From contig NZ_BDCK01000016.1 in NCBI RefSeq assembly GCF_001613465.1, positions 62,001 through 126,000 on the forward strand: a stretch of 64,000 bases of DNA. The letters run 5' to 3'. The DNA is from Nocardia niwae NBRC 108934 = DSM 45340 (GTDB lineage Bacteria; Actinomycetota; Actinomycetes; Mycobacteriales; Mycobacteriaceae). Under the pieces are notes generated by a model, which saw nothing but the letters and a program-made list of their open reading frames with translations, had not been told where the DNA came from and did not search any database. Shown piece by piece: positions 56,002-64,000 of this stretch (position 1 is the first letter of the stretch; each line of letters begins with the position of its first letter). The translations under genes were made by a program, and so were the position numbers.

Positions 56002-57731
56002 CGCGCCTCCTCGGCACTCAGTTGCGACTCGACGATCTCCCGGTACTCCGAGCAATCCCGCAGGAGCTGCTCATGGGTGCCGATGCCCGCCACCGCACCG
56101 TCCTCGAGTACCACGATCTGATCCGCGTCCCGGATCGTGGCGATGCGCTGCGCGACGATGAGGACCGACGCGTCCGCGGTCTCCGGCTTCAGCGCCTCGC
56201 GCAATCTGGCGTCGGTCGCGACGTCGAGCGCGGAGAACGAGTCGTCGAACAGGTACACCCTCGGCTTCTTCACCAGGGCTCGCGCGATGGCCAACCGCTG
56301 GCGCTGACCACCGGAGACGGTGGTGCCGCCCTGGGCAACGGGTGTCTGCAGCCCCTCCGGCATCTCCCGGACGAAATCGGCGGCCTGCGCGATCTCCAGC
56401 GCGCGCCAGAGTTCCTCGTCGGTGGCGTGCGGATCACCGTAGCGCAGATTGCTCGCGATCGTGCCGGAGAAGAGGTACGCCTTCTGCGGCACGAGGCCGA
56501 TCTGCGCACGCAAGACCTCCAGGTCGATGTGGCGAACGTCGGTGCCGCCGACGTAGACCGCGCCGTCGGTGACGTCCATCAGCCGGGGGATGAGGTTGAT
56601 CAGCGTGGTCTTCCCTGCGCCGGTGGAGCCCACGATCGCGGTGGTGGTGCCGGGCCGCACCTGGAACCGGATGGCTTTCAGCACCGGCTTTTCCGCTCCG
56701 GGAAAGGCGAACTCGGCGAACTGGATGTCCACGACGGCCGGGTCGTCGGTGAACGGTTGCGGCAGGCGCGGCGGATGGACGGAGGACTCGGTGTCGAGCA
56801 CCTCGCCGATCCGGTCGGCGGAGACCGCGGCGCGCGGCGCCATCATGGCCAGGAACGAGGCCATCATCACGGCCATCAGGATCTGCATGATGTAGGACAG
56901 CATCGCGGTGAGCGAGCCGATCTGCATGTGCCCGGCGTCGATCGCCCGCCCGCCGAACCAGATCACCGCCACGGCGGTGACATTGCTGATCAGCATGACC
57001 GTGGGAAACATCAGCGCCATCAACCGGCCGACCCGGAGCGCGGTGTCGGTGAGTTCGGTGTTGGCCAGTCCGAACCGCCAGGTCTCCTGCCGTTCCCGCA
57101 CGAACGCGCGCACCACGCGGATACCGGTGATCTGCTCGCGCAGTACCCGATTCACCTCGTCGATCCTGGCCTGCATGTCGCGGAAGCCGGGCACCATCTT
57201 GGAGATCAGCACGCCCATCGACAGTCCCAGCGCGGGCACCGCGATCAGCAGCAGCCAGGACAGGCCGAGATCCTCGCGCAACGCCATGATGATGCCGCCC
57301 ACGCACATGATCGGCGCCATCACCAGGATGGTCGCCGACATCACGATGAGCAGCTGCACCTGCTGAATGTCGTTGGTGTTGCGCGTGATCAGCGACGGCG
57401 CGCCGAACATGCCCACTTCGCGCGCGGAGAACGTGCCGACCCGGTGCAGCAGCGCGCCGCGCAGGTCGCGGCCCGCGCCCATGGCCGCCTGCGCGCCGAG
57501 ATAGACCGAAGCGGCCGACGCGACGATCTGCACGCCGGTGACGGCGAGCATCCACAAGCCGGTGGTCCAGATGTAGCCGATATCACCTTTGGTGACGCCG
57601 TCGTCGATCAGGTCCGCGTTCAGGCTCGGCAGATACAGCATCGCGATGACGGAAATCAGCTGAAGCACAACGACCCCCGCCAGCTGGGCGCGGTAAGGGT
57701 ACAGATGCGAGCGGAGGAGTCTGATCAGCAT
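55998..57731 (-). CDS. ABC exporter subunit, degenerate-site half (TMD-NBD)
   Basis: 577 residues from ATG 57731. Six membrane helices, then an NBD with Walker A GSTGAGKTT and a canonical signature VSGGQRQR. The Walker B reads VYLFDDSFSALD, so the catalytic Glu is Asp, and the H-loop is VAQRIATI with Gln for His. Those changes mark the degenerate half of a heterodimeric exporter. It overlaps the second subunit by ATGA. An Rrf2-type regulator gene lies 87 nt upstream. Confidence 0.92.
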   Translation of the reverse strand: MLIRLLRSHLYPYRAQLAGVVVLQLISVIAMLYLPSLNADLIDDGVTKGDIGYIWTTGLWMLAVTGVQIVASAASVYLGAQAAMGAGRDLRGALLHRVGTFSAREVGMFGAPSLITRNTNDIQQVQLLIVMSATILVMAPIMCVGGIIMALREDLGLSWLLLIAVPALGLSMGVLISKMVPGFRDMQARIDEVNRVLREQITGIRVVRAFVRERQETWRFGLANTELTDTALRVGRLMALMFPTVMLISNVTAVAVIWFGGRAIDAGHMQIGSLTAMLSYIMQILMAVMMASFLAMMAPRAAVSADRIGEVLDTESSVHPPRLPQPFTDDPAVVDIQFAEFAFPGAEKPVLKAIRFQVRPGTTTAIVGSTGAGKTTLINLIPRLMDVTDGAVYVGGTDVRHIDLEVLRAQIGLVPQKAYLFSGTIASNLRYGDPHATDEELWRALEIAQAADFVREMPEGLQTPVAQGGTTVSGGQRQRLAIARALVKKPRVYLFDDSFSALDVATDARLREALKPETADASVLIVAQRIATIRDADQIVVLEDGAVAGIGTHEQLLRDCSEYREIVESQLSAEEAR

Positions 57732-57818
57732 GATGAATCGCAGGCTACCGGCTGTCGGCGCGACGCGTCGTGGAGATTTCTGACCTGCATGGATGGTCTC
57801 CCGTGGGGATCGACGGTG

Positions 57819-58322
57819 TCAGCGGCGCGCCCAGGCGCCCGGGTCTTCGGTGAGCGCCTCGACGAATCCGGGCAGCCGATCGCTCGCGATGTCGGCGATG
57901 GTGACGTTCTCCAGCACGGCGCGGATGTTGACCCGCAGCGCGATCCACACCCGCTGCAACGGCTCGGCCGCGCCGGAGTAGCGGACGTCCTCGGGGCGCG
58001 CGCCGCGCACGGAGGCGAGGGGGCCCTCGATCGCGCGGATCACGTCGGCGATGGAGATGTCGGCGGCGGGCCTGGCCAGCCAATAGCCGCCGTCCGGACC
58101 GCGCCTGCTGATCACCAGTTCGGCTCGGCGCAGCTCACCGAGCACGGACTCGAGCACCTTGGGCGGGATCCGCTGGGCGGTGGCGATCGCTTCGGCCTTG
58201 ACCACCGGCGCGGCCTGTACGAGAGGTGCGCCGAGTCCGACCACGGACTGATCCAGCCGCGGCGCACTGGCGATCTCGAGCAGCGTCCGCACCGCGTAAT
58301 CGACCTTCGCGGTGATGTGCAC
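57819..58322 (-). CDS. Rrf2-family transcriptional regulator without cysteines
   Basis: 167 residues from GTG 58322. The Rrf2 winged helix is recognisable: MHITAKVDYAVRTLLEIAS at the start, AIATAQRIPPKVLESVLGELRRAELVISRRGPDGGYWLARP in the middle. A ~10-residue insertion sits in the first part. There is no cysteine at all, so an iron-sulfur cluster like that of IscR or NsrR is excluded. It is upstream of the ABC genes on the same strand and may control them. Confidence 0.9.
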   Translation of the reverse strand: MHITAKVDYAVRTLLEIASAPRLDQSVVGLGAPLVQAAPVVKAEAIATAQRIPPKVLESVLGELRRAELVISRRGPDGGYWLARPAADISIADVIRAIEGPLASVRGARPEDVRYSGAAEPLQRVWIALRVNIRAVLENVTIADIASDRLPGFVEALTEDPGAWARR

Positions 58323-58358
58323 AGCGACGACTCCTGGCCTCGTGGGGATAGCTCGAAT

Positions 58359-58949
58359 CTACGCGCCGCCGCCTGCCAGCACGCAGGTCGCGGCATCCAG
58401 CAGTGACGATTCCACCAGCGAATCGTCCGCGCCGGGCACGAGTTCCTTGGACACCAGCGCCACCCCGATCACCTCGAGCGCGGCGCAGGCGCGCAACTGC
58501 GCCTCCTCGGTGGCGTCCGGCCCGGCCAGCCATTCGCGCAGCGCCTGGCTCGCGTCCATCAGATCCGGATAGCGGTCGGCCATGGCGTTGATGATCGCGA
58601 CGGTGTCGCGCACGACCAGCGCCCCGGCGTCACGGTGATGAATCAGGCCGCGCAGATACGTCCGCAGGACCTGGCGGATGCTCTCGGCGTCGTGCGGCAC
58701 CTGGTCGAGATCGTCCACCACCGAACGCATGTGATCGACGATCGGGTCGATGATCGCCAATAGCAGATCGAGCTTCGACGCGTAGTGATAGTAGAGCGAC
58801 GCCTTTGTGATTCCTACCGCATCCGCGACCTCACGCAGGCTGGTCTGTTCGAATCCTTTGGCTCCGAACAGCTTCACCGCAGCGTCCCGAATCGCGCTTT
58901 TAGTGCCTCCACCTGCGGCGACAGCGCCGGGTGTGTCACGCACAGCCAT
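58359..58949 (-). CDS. TetR-family repressor, divergent to an MMPL gene
   Basis: 196 residues from ATG 58949 with AGGAT upstream. The helix-turn-helix is LREVADAVGITKASLYYHYASKLDLLLAI. The C-terminal domain is helical. The MMPL gene begins 204 nt away in the other direction, and a perfect dyad lies between them. The pair is probably an inducible export module. Ligand and substrate are unknown. Confidence 0.92.
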   Translation of the reverse strand: MAVRDTPGAVAAGGGTKSAIRDAAVKLFGAKGFEQTSLREVADAVGITKASLYYHYASKLDLLLAIIDPIVDHMRSVVDDLDQVPHDAESIRQVLRTYLRGLIHHRDAGALVVRDTVAIINAMADRYPDLMDASQALREWLAGPDATEEAQLRACAALEVIGVALVSKELVPGADDSLVESSLLDAATCVLAGGGA

Positions 58950-59035
58950 TGGATGATCCTCTCATCACCTTCGCATCGAGCGAACGTCGCCCGCAGAATA
59001 GAGGTTGTACCTCCGCTTAGCTCCTGGGTAGTCTA

Positions 59036-59051
59036 CCTACCGCACGGTAGG
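59036..59051. promoter_or_regulatory. Inverted repeat between tetR and mmpL
   Basis: CCTACCG (59036-59042), spacer CA, CGGTAGG (59045-59051). It lies 102 nt before the MMPL start and 87 nt from the tetR start. It is a plausible shared TetR operator. Confidence 0.6.
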
Positions 59052-59152
59052 CAGAAAGCGTCAGTGGAGGCGGAGGCAGGCAGGGCACCCCCGCGAGTGC
59101 TGTCTACACGCAGACCCAGCACGATCCCAGTCATCGCTAGGAGTAACCACTC

Positions 59153-61447
59153 GTGTCCGTTTATCTGTACAGATGGGGGAAGTTCGCCTTCCGCCGGAAA
59201 TGGATAGTCCTTCCCGTCTGGCTCGTCTTGTTCGTGCTCCTCGGTGGTCTGGGAGCACAGCTCAGCAAGCCGATGAGCAACGACTTCAGCATGCCGGACC
59301 TGCCCTCCGAACGCGCCAACGACATCCTCGACAAGCACTTCCCCGGCGCTTCCGCCGCGTTCAAGTTCGACGCGGTCACCGGCACCTACGTCGCCGCCGC
59401 GCCGGAGGGGCAGAAGCTGACCGATCCGGCCAACCGTGCGGCGCTGGAAGCGTTCATCGCCAAGCTCGGCGAGCTCGACATCGTCGATCACAGCAAACCC
59501 ATCACCAATCCGGTCGAGGCGGCCGAGAAGATGGGCTGCCTGACCGACCCCGACCCCGCGCAGTGCAGTGGCGCCCCGCTGAACGTGCTCAGCAAGACCG
59601 CGCCCGCGAGCGTCGCGGTGATCAACGTCCCGTTCACGATCGCGAAGTTCACCGATGTCACCGACGCCCACCGGGAAGCGGCGTACGACATCGCGGCCGA
59701 CGCGCGCAATGCCGGGCTCACGGTCGAGATGAGCGGCTCGATCGCGCAGAAGCAGGAAGCGCCCAGCGGTAAGTCCGAGATGATCGGCATGGCCGTCGCG
59801 CTGGTCGTGATGATCGTCGCGTTCGGCGCCATCGTCGCGGCGTTCGTGCCGATCGTCACCGCGATCATCGGACTGGGCGCGGCCACCTCGCTGATCATGC
59901 TCGGCACCTCGGTGATCGAGATTCCCAGCTTCACGACCTTCCTCGCCTCGATGATCGGCATCGCGCTGTCGATCGACTACGCGCTGTTCATCGTGTCCAG
60001 GTACAAGCACGAACTCGCGGTCCAGGACTCGCCGGAAGAGGCGGCGGGCACCGCGCTGGGCACGGCCGGTTCCGCCGTCGTGTTCGCCGGCCTGACCGTC
60101 ATCATCGCGCTGGCGGGCCTGAGCATCGTCGGCGTCCAGTTCATGACCTTCATGGGCCTGGGCGGCGCGATCGCCGCCGGTTTCGCGGTGCTCACCGCGA
60201 TCACCCTGATGCCCGCGTTGCTCGGCGCGTTCGGTCGCTTCCTGTTCAAGCCGAAGCTGCCCGTGGTCGCCCAGCACGACCCCGAGGACGACAGCTCGGT
60301 GACCAACGGCATGCGCTTCGGCCGGCTGATCGGCCGCATGCCGTGGGTCGCGCTGGCGCTGAGCGTCGTGGTGCTCGGCGCGCTCGCCGCTCCCGCGGCC
60401 GGGCTGAACCTGGGCCTGCCCGGCGACGACAGCATGCCCAAGACCTCCACCATCCGGAAGGCCTACGAGCTGCGTACCGAGGGCTTCGGCGAGGGCAGCA
60501 ACGGCGTGCTGAACGTGGCCGTCGACCTGAGCGGCGTGCCGGCCGAGAACCGCGATGCCGCGGTGAAGGCGCTGCGCGACAAGCTCGCGTCCTACCCGGG
60601 CATGGACTACGTGACCGAGCCGCAGTGGAGCCAGGACCAGCAGGGTGCACTGCTGGACGGCGTGCCGAAGTCCGGGCCGAACAACCAGGCCACCAAGGAC
60701 CTCGTGCAGGACGCCAGGGAGGCCGAAGGCCAGCTGAAGGCCGAGTACGGCATCGAGTACGGCATCACCGGTACCACCGCGATCTACGCCGACGTGGACC
60801 ACGTGCTGCTCAGCAAGATCGTGCCCTACCTGGCGATCGTGGCGGGCGCGGCATTCGTGCTGCTGATCCTGGTCTTCCGGTCGATCCTGGTGCCGCTCAC
60901 CGCTGCGCTCGGGTTCCTGCTGTCGATGGCCGCGACCTTCGGCGCGACCGTGCTGATCTTCCAGGAGGGCAAGCTCGGCCTGATCGAGGATCCGCATCCG
61001 CTGGTCAGCTTCATGCCGATCATGCTGATCGGCCTCGTGTTCGGTCTCGCGATGGACTACCAGGTCTTCCTGGTGACCCGGATGCGTGAGGAGTTCGTGC
61101 ACGGCAAGTCGGCCAAGCAGGCGGTGGTCGCCGGTTACCACCACGGCGCGCGCGTGGTGACCTCGGCCGCGATCATCATGATCTCGGTGTTCGGTTCGTT
61201 CCTGCTGGAGACCGACGTGACGGCGAAGTCGTTCGGCTTCGCGCTTGCGGTGGGCGTGCTGCTGGACGCGTTCGTCGTCCGCATGGTGCTGATCCCGTCG
61301 CTGCTGGTGCTGATGGGCAAGTGGTCGTGGTGGATGCCGAAGTGGCTCGACCGCATCCTGCCCGATATCGACGTCGAGGGCTCGAAGCTGCGTGAGCTAC
61401 AGCAGCGTTCGGCCGAGACGGCGAAGATGCCGGTCGGCGTCAACTGA
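59153..61447 (+). CDS. MMPL-family RND transporter
   Basis: 764 residues from GTG 59153 with AGGAG 10-14 nt upstream. Two MMPL domains with about 12 membrane helices and two periplasmic loops (residues ~35-200 and ~430-550). The proton-relay pairs are intact: SIDYALFIVSRYKHE in the first half and GLAMDYQVFLVTRMREE in the second. In actinobacteria such proteins export lipids, siderophores or drugs. The divergent TetR gene and the dyad suggest induction by the exported compound. Confidence 0.93.
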   Translation: MSVYLYRWGKFAFRRKWIVLPVWLVLFVLLGGLGAQLSKPMSNDFSMPDLPSERANDILDKHFPGASAAFKFDAVTGTYVAAAPEGQKLTDPANRAALEAFIAKLGELDIVDHSKPITNPVEAAEKMGCLTDPDPAQCSGAPLNVLSKTAPASVAVINVPFTIAKFTDVTDAHREAAYDIAADARNAGLTVEMSGSIAQKQEAPSGKSEMIGMAVALVVMIVAFGAIVAAFVPIVTAIIGLGAATSLIMLGTSVIEIPSFTTFLASMIGIALSIDYALFIVSRYKHELAVQDSPEEAAGTALGTAGSAVVFAGLTVIIALAGLSIVGVQFMTFMGLGGAIAAGFAVLTAITLMPALLGAFGRFLFKPKLPVVAQHDPEDDSSVTNGMRFGRLIGRMPWVALALSVVVLGALAAPAAGLNLGLPGDDSMPKTSTIRKAYELRTEGFGEGSNGVLNVAVDLSGVPAENRDAAVKALRDKLASYPGMDYVTEPQWSQDQQGALLDGVPKSGPNNQATKDLVQDAREAEGQLKAEYGIEYGITGTTAIYADVDHVLLSKIVPYLAIVAGAAFVLLILVFRSILVPLTAALGFLLSMAATFGATVLIFQEGKLGLIEDPHPLVSFMPIMLIGLVFGLAMDYQVFLVTRMREEFVHGKSAKQAVVAGYHHGARVVTSAAIIMISVFGSFLLETDVTAKSFGFALAVGVLLDAFVVRMVLIPSLLVLMGKWSWWMPKWLDRILPDIDVEGSKLRELQQRSAETAKMPVGVN

Positions 61448-61456
61448 TCCGACGGC

Positions 61457-61500
61457 CTCGGCCCCGCATCCGGACTCCGGATGCGGGGCCGAGTGCGTTT
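61457..61500. terminator. Terminator between mmpL and the small membrane protein genes
   Basis: A perfect 16-bp stem (CTCGGCCCCGCATCCG and its complement, 61457-61493) with a 5-nt loop, followed by TGCGTTT. The flanking genes converge, and it can serve both. Confidence 0.8.
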
Positions 61501-61778
61501 CACCGGCTGGGTTGCGGGAGTTCGCAGTCGCCGACTCGCGGGTTCACCCCGACGTAGTTGAGCGGGCCCGCGAGGGCGGTGAGACCGATCGTGCCCCACC
61601 CGGCACAGTTCAGCGGGGGGCCGCTGTCGAAATAGTGCCGCTGACCGGCCGCGAGCAATCCGATCGCCAGCCAGGCCAGCAGCAGGAACCCGAACACCCG
61701 GGAACCTACGCCCGGGCCGCGCCCGGCACGCGCACGGCGTTCGTAATCCCGCCCACGACGTTCGTAATCGCGCATCAT
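61500..61778 (-). CDS. Small single-pass membrane protein, paralogue A
   Basis: 92 residues. An Arg/Tyr/Glu-rich N-terminus (~25 residues) precedes one membrane helix (VFGFLLLAWLAIGLLAAG). The ~45-residue C-terminus has QRHYFDSGPP, Cys58, AGPLNYVGVNPRV, Cys85 and PQPS. It is closely related to the gene at 61974-62189 on the same strand. Similar proteins are scattered through actinobacteria without an assigned function. The two cysteines are probably a disulfide in an external domain. Confidence 0.8.
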   Translation of the reverse strand: MMRDYERRGRDYERRARAGRGPGVGSRVFGFLLLAWLAIGLLAAGQRHYFDSGPPLNCAGWGTIGLTALAGPLNYVGVNPRVGDCELPQPSR

Positions 61779-61973
61779 CGGTCCCTTCCGTGCTCCCCGT
61801 CGAGGGGGGATACCCGGACATGCCGCCAGTTATCCAACAAATGCGAGTAAGTACCGCATTTTCAACAGACAGCAAATATCTGGTTCACGGCTGGCGATCG
61901 TGACCCGCGCACCAAAGCGGACGGCCGAGGGGCATGGCATGCCCGCCCGGCTGTCCGTGGTCACTCGATCGAA

Positions 61974-62189
61974 TTACGGACTCGGTTGCGGGACATTGCA
62001 ATCCGCGACCTTCGGATTGACGCCCATGTAGTTGAGCGGTCCCGCGATGACAGTGACGGCGATCGTGCCGAAACCGGCGCAGTTGACCGGTCCACTGTCG
62101 AAATAGTGGCGTTGTGCCGCGGCGATCACGCCGATCAGCAACCAGATCAAGACGATTACACTTCCGATTCTCATATTTCTCTCGCGCAT
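61974..62189 (-). CDS. Small single-pass membrane protein, paralogue B
   Basis: 71 residues from ATG 62189 (ATG 62174 possible). One membrane helix (IGSVIVLIWLLIGVIAAA) leads to QRHYFDSGPV, Cys37, AGPLNYMGVNPKV, Cys64 and PQPS. The external part is nearly the same as in paralogue A, while the N-terminus is shorter. The pair looks like a tandem duplication. Function unknown. Confidence 0.78.
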   Translation of the reverse strand: MRERNMRIGSVIVLIWLLIGVIAAAQRHYFDSGPVNCAGFGTIAVTVIAGPLNYMGVNPKVADCNVPQPSP

Positions 62190-62340
62190 CGTTCCCGCGC
62201 GGATTGTCCGACGGCGCATCTGGCATCGCGTCCTTCCCGCACTTTCCGTATCGGGCGTATACCCGCGATCGCGCTCGTTACCCTTCGCGAAACGAGCAAT
62301 TTTCGGATCCGCCCAGCGCGGGCGGGTACCGTCGGCAGGC

Positions 62341-62628
62341 ATGGCAGAGGTGTTGCAGTGGTGGATCCCCGGGTGGGTCATCCTGCTCGTGCTGGTGGCC
62401 GTCTACGAGCTGACCGTGAACAAACGCCGCCGACGACGCCGCACCCCGATCTCCGGCACGTTCACCGACGAGTTCACCGCGCTGTTCTACGCGACCAAGC
62501 GCATGGAGCTGGATCATCGCGAATCGGTGTCGATGCTGCGCGACGAGCAGGACGAAGGCGCGCCGCCGCTGGTCGGGGTCGACCTGGACGGGCGCAAGGT
62601 GGTGCTGCGCACGGAAGCGGGTCAGTAA
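62341..62628 (+). CDS. DUF6191-like small membrane protein
   Basis: 95 residues. An N-terminal membrane helix (WIPGWVILLVLVAVYELTV) is followed by a basic stretch (NKRRRRRR, favouring a cytosolic C-terminus) and then FTDEFTALFYATKRMELDHRESVSMLRDEQDEGAPP, the usual ending of DUF6191 proteins. The role is unknown. It is divergent from paralogue B. Confidence 0.8.
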   Translation: MAEVLQWWIPGWVILLVLVAVYELTVNKRRRRRRTPISGTFTDEFTALFYATKRMELDHRESVSMLRDEQDEGAPPLVGVDLDGRKVVLRTEAGQ

Positions 62629-62686
62629 ACCGCTGCGCCCCTGCGATTTCCAGCGAAGGCGTCGGTGGTCGGCCAGAATGAGGCCC

Positions 62687-63001
62687 ATGCGTGGCTCGAT
62701 GGATGAGAAATGGCAGCGGTTCGGCGAGCACCTCGCGTCCGCGCCGGGACGGCTGCCGAGCGAGGTCCGCCGTGTCCTGCGAGACAGGGCCGCCGGCTCC
62801 GGCCAGGACGCCGGAGGAGAACTGGCCGCCTTCGCCGAACTGGTGGCCGACCGGTCCTACCGGGTCACCGAGCAGCGGATCGCGGCGTTGAAGGCGGCAG
62901 GCCACTCCGACGACGAAATCTTCGAGGCGACCGCGATCGCCGCCTACGGTGCGGCCGACCGGCGCCTGCGCGCTGCCCGCCTGGCGTGGGAGGGGCACTG
63001 A
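62687..63001 (+). CDS. Small helical protein upstream of an AhpD-like enzyme
   Basis: 104 residues from ATG 62687, preceded by GAGG; ATGs at 62678 and 62699 are alternatives. It is predicted helical (FAELVADRSYRVTEQRIAALKAAGHSDDEIFEATAIAAYGAADRRLRAARLAW). The last helices resemble the carboxymuconolactone decarboxylase/AhpD fold (SDDEIFEATAIAAYGA). It lacks a CxxC. It is 1 nt from the next gene, so the two proteins are made together and may form a complex. Confidence 0.72.
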   Translation: MRGSMDEKWQRFGEHLASAPGRLPSEVRRVLRDRAAGSGQDAGGELAAFAELVADRSYRVTEQRIAALKAAGHSDDEIFEATAIAAYGAADRRLRAARLAWEGH

Positions 63002-63002
63002 G

Positions 63003-63620
63003 ATGTGGCTCGAAGCGGTTCGCTCCGGCCACGACCGGCCGACCAGATTCGTGTTGTGGACCATGCGGCGATTCAGCGGCGTGGAGGTTCCCGCCGTGCT
63101 GAAGGTGCTGTTCTACCGGCACAGGTTCTTCGGATCCCCGCTGTCGGAGCTGATTCAGGACGTCATGCGCGGCCCGTCGTACTGGACCGTCGCCGAACGC
63201 GAGATCTTCGCGACGCACACCTCCCAGGCCAACGAGTGCCCGTTCTGCGCCACCTCGCACGAGGCGATCGCAGGCGCGTACGTCGACGCCGACGTGGTGA
63301 CCCGCGCTTTGGCCGACGGCTCGGATTCCCCGCTGCGTCCCGAGGCGCGCGTCATGCTCGGCTTCCTCGCCAAGATGGCTCGCGACCCCGACGGGTTGAC
63401 CGCCGAGGACGCGGCGCTGGTCCGGCTGGCGGGCGTCTCCCGCGAAGCGTTCGACGAGGCCGTCTGGGTGGGCACCTGCTTCAATGTGATCAATCGCATG
63501 ATGAACACCGTCGGAGCGGGACCGCTGGAGGACAGGCAGCGCGGCGTGAGCGCGCGATTCATCAAACTCGCCGGTTACCGTATGCCGCCGCCGGTGACAT
63601 TGTTCTCCCGCGGCGTCTGA
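63003..63620 (+). CDS. Carboxymuconolactone decarboxylase/AhpD-like protein
   Basis: 205 residues from ATG 63003. The AhpD-type redox motif is ECPFCATSHE (Cys79, Cys82, His86), the arrangement of peroxidase-linked disulfide reductases. The helical fold is repeated around VMLGFLAKMARDPDGLTAEDAALVRLAGVSREAFDEAV. It may reduce peroxides or peroxiredoxins. The short partner gene lies immediately upstream. The physiological substrate is unknown. Confidence 0.85.
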   Translation: MWLEAVRSGHDRPTRFVLWTMRRFSGVEVPAVLKVLFYRHRFFGSPLSELIQDVMRGPSYWTVAEREIFATHTSQANECPFCATSHEAIAGAYVDADVVTRALADGSDSPLRPEARVMLGFLAKMARDPDGLTAEDAALVRLAGVSREAFDEAVWVGTCFNVINRMMNTVGAGPLEDRQRGVSARFIKLAGYRMPPPVTLFSRGV

Positions 63621-63672
63621 CCTCATTTCGACCGATCCGCTCGCGTACCGGATCGAAGTGTGTTCTCCTCGA

Positions 63673-64000
63673 ATGGTGAGCCAAGTCCACTTGGGGCACA
63701 TTTTTCACATCGCCGGGAGTCCCGCTGCCGGCGCTGTGACCGACGCGCTGGCCGAAGTCCCCGACGGTGCGCTGATAATCGACGACAGCGGCCGCGTCGC
63801 ATTCTGCGGGCCGCGCTCCGATATCCCCGCCGAATACCGCACCGAAAAGGTGTTCGATCATCGCCCCGGATTTCTGCTTCCCGGATTCGTCGACACCCAT
63901 ATTCATTTTCCCCAGACCTTCGCCGGGGACGCCTACGGGGGCGGTCAGCTGCTGGAATGGCTCGAATTGTGCATCTATCCCGCCGAATCTCGGTACGCCG
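63673..64000 (+). CDS. Guanine deaminase, N-terminal part (runs off the right edge)
   Basis: The frame is open from ATG 63673 (GTG 63676 possible) to the window end, about 109 codons. The amidohydrolase metal-binding motif is PGFVDTHIHFPQ, followed by QLLEWLELCIYPAE, both characteristic of guanine deaminases. The enzyme converts guanine to xanthine using one zinc or iron ion. The remaining metal ligands lie outside the window. It starts 52 nt after the AhpD-like gene. Confidence 0.88.
   Translation, partial: MVSQVHLGHIFHIAGSPAAGAVTDALAEVPDGALIIDDSGRVAFCGPRSDIPAEYRTEKVFDHRPGFLLPGFVDTHIHFPQTFAGDAYGGGQLLEWLELCIYPAESRYA

Overview
The window is high-GC actinobacterial chromosome, best read as Nocardia or a very close mycolic-acid relative. 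Support comes from the gene content: a BfaA/BfaB (TmsA/TmsB) pair for 10-methyl (tuberculostearic) fatty acids, a PknK-type kinase, FadA/FadB, an actinobacterial bc1 cytochrome b, MmpL-type exporters, a wax-ester/diacylglycerol acyltransferase, and an SRP RNA next to an Rv3722c-like aminotransferase and tRNA-Ser as in mycobacteria. No transposase, integrase, phage structural gene or CRISPR array was seen. Species assignment is inference.

Layout. 1-5.3 kb: tail of a HAD hydrolase, then a predicted peptide-ligase unit (circularly permuted ATP-grasp/alpha-E fusion plus transglutaminase), a Cys-rich small protein and an unknown. 5.3-9.5 kb: LysE exporter, ybaB-recR, a secreted protein, MerR regulator with VOC protein, SRPBCC protein. 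9.7-16 kb: bfaA-bfaB and pknK. 16.4-24.9 kb: MarR, phytase-like secreted protein, fadAB, and a very long dnaX. 25-30.6 kb: an unknown gene behind a perfect CRP-type site, an MMPL/TetR operon under a perfect palindrome, and an Amt with an altered twin-histidine site. 30.7-39.5 kb: membrane zinc peptidase, DUF2207 protein, ROK regulator, secreted DUF8020-like protein, HhH-GPD protein, methyltransferase/SRPBCC pair, aspartate aminotransferase. 39.7-42 kb: SRP RNA, tRNA-Ser(GGA) and three orphan genes, including a SLOG-fold protein. 42-45.5 kb: WS/DGAT-like protein and a qcrB without qcrC/qcrA. 45.6-51.2 kb: orphan DUF397, DUF309, then gluQ, yhhQ-like transporter and tgt, a queuosine salvage set interleaved with two Tyr/Gln/Pro-rich membrane proteins. 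51.2-64 kb: MarR/SnoaL pair, TetR/hydrolase pair, heterodimeric ABC exporter with Rrf2 regulator, TetR/MMPL pair, two paralogous small membrane proteins, a DUF6191 protein, an AhpD-like pair and the start of guanine deaminase.

Themes. Regulator-plus-target modules dominate (MerR/VOC, two TetR/MMPL, MarR/SnoaL, TetR/hydrolase, Rrf2/ABC), and most have a readable inverted-repeat operator. Lipid metabolism recurs (BfaAB, FadAB, WS/DGAT, MMPL). Several proteins carry long low-complexity insertions relative to relatives I know (DnaX, ATP-grasp/alpha-E, WS/DGAT). I did not find a clearly new multi-gene system. The best candidates for new biology are the SLOG neighbourhood beside tRNA-Ser, the orphan QcrB, the Glu-type Amt, and the twin small membrane proteins.
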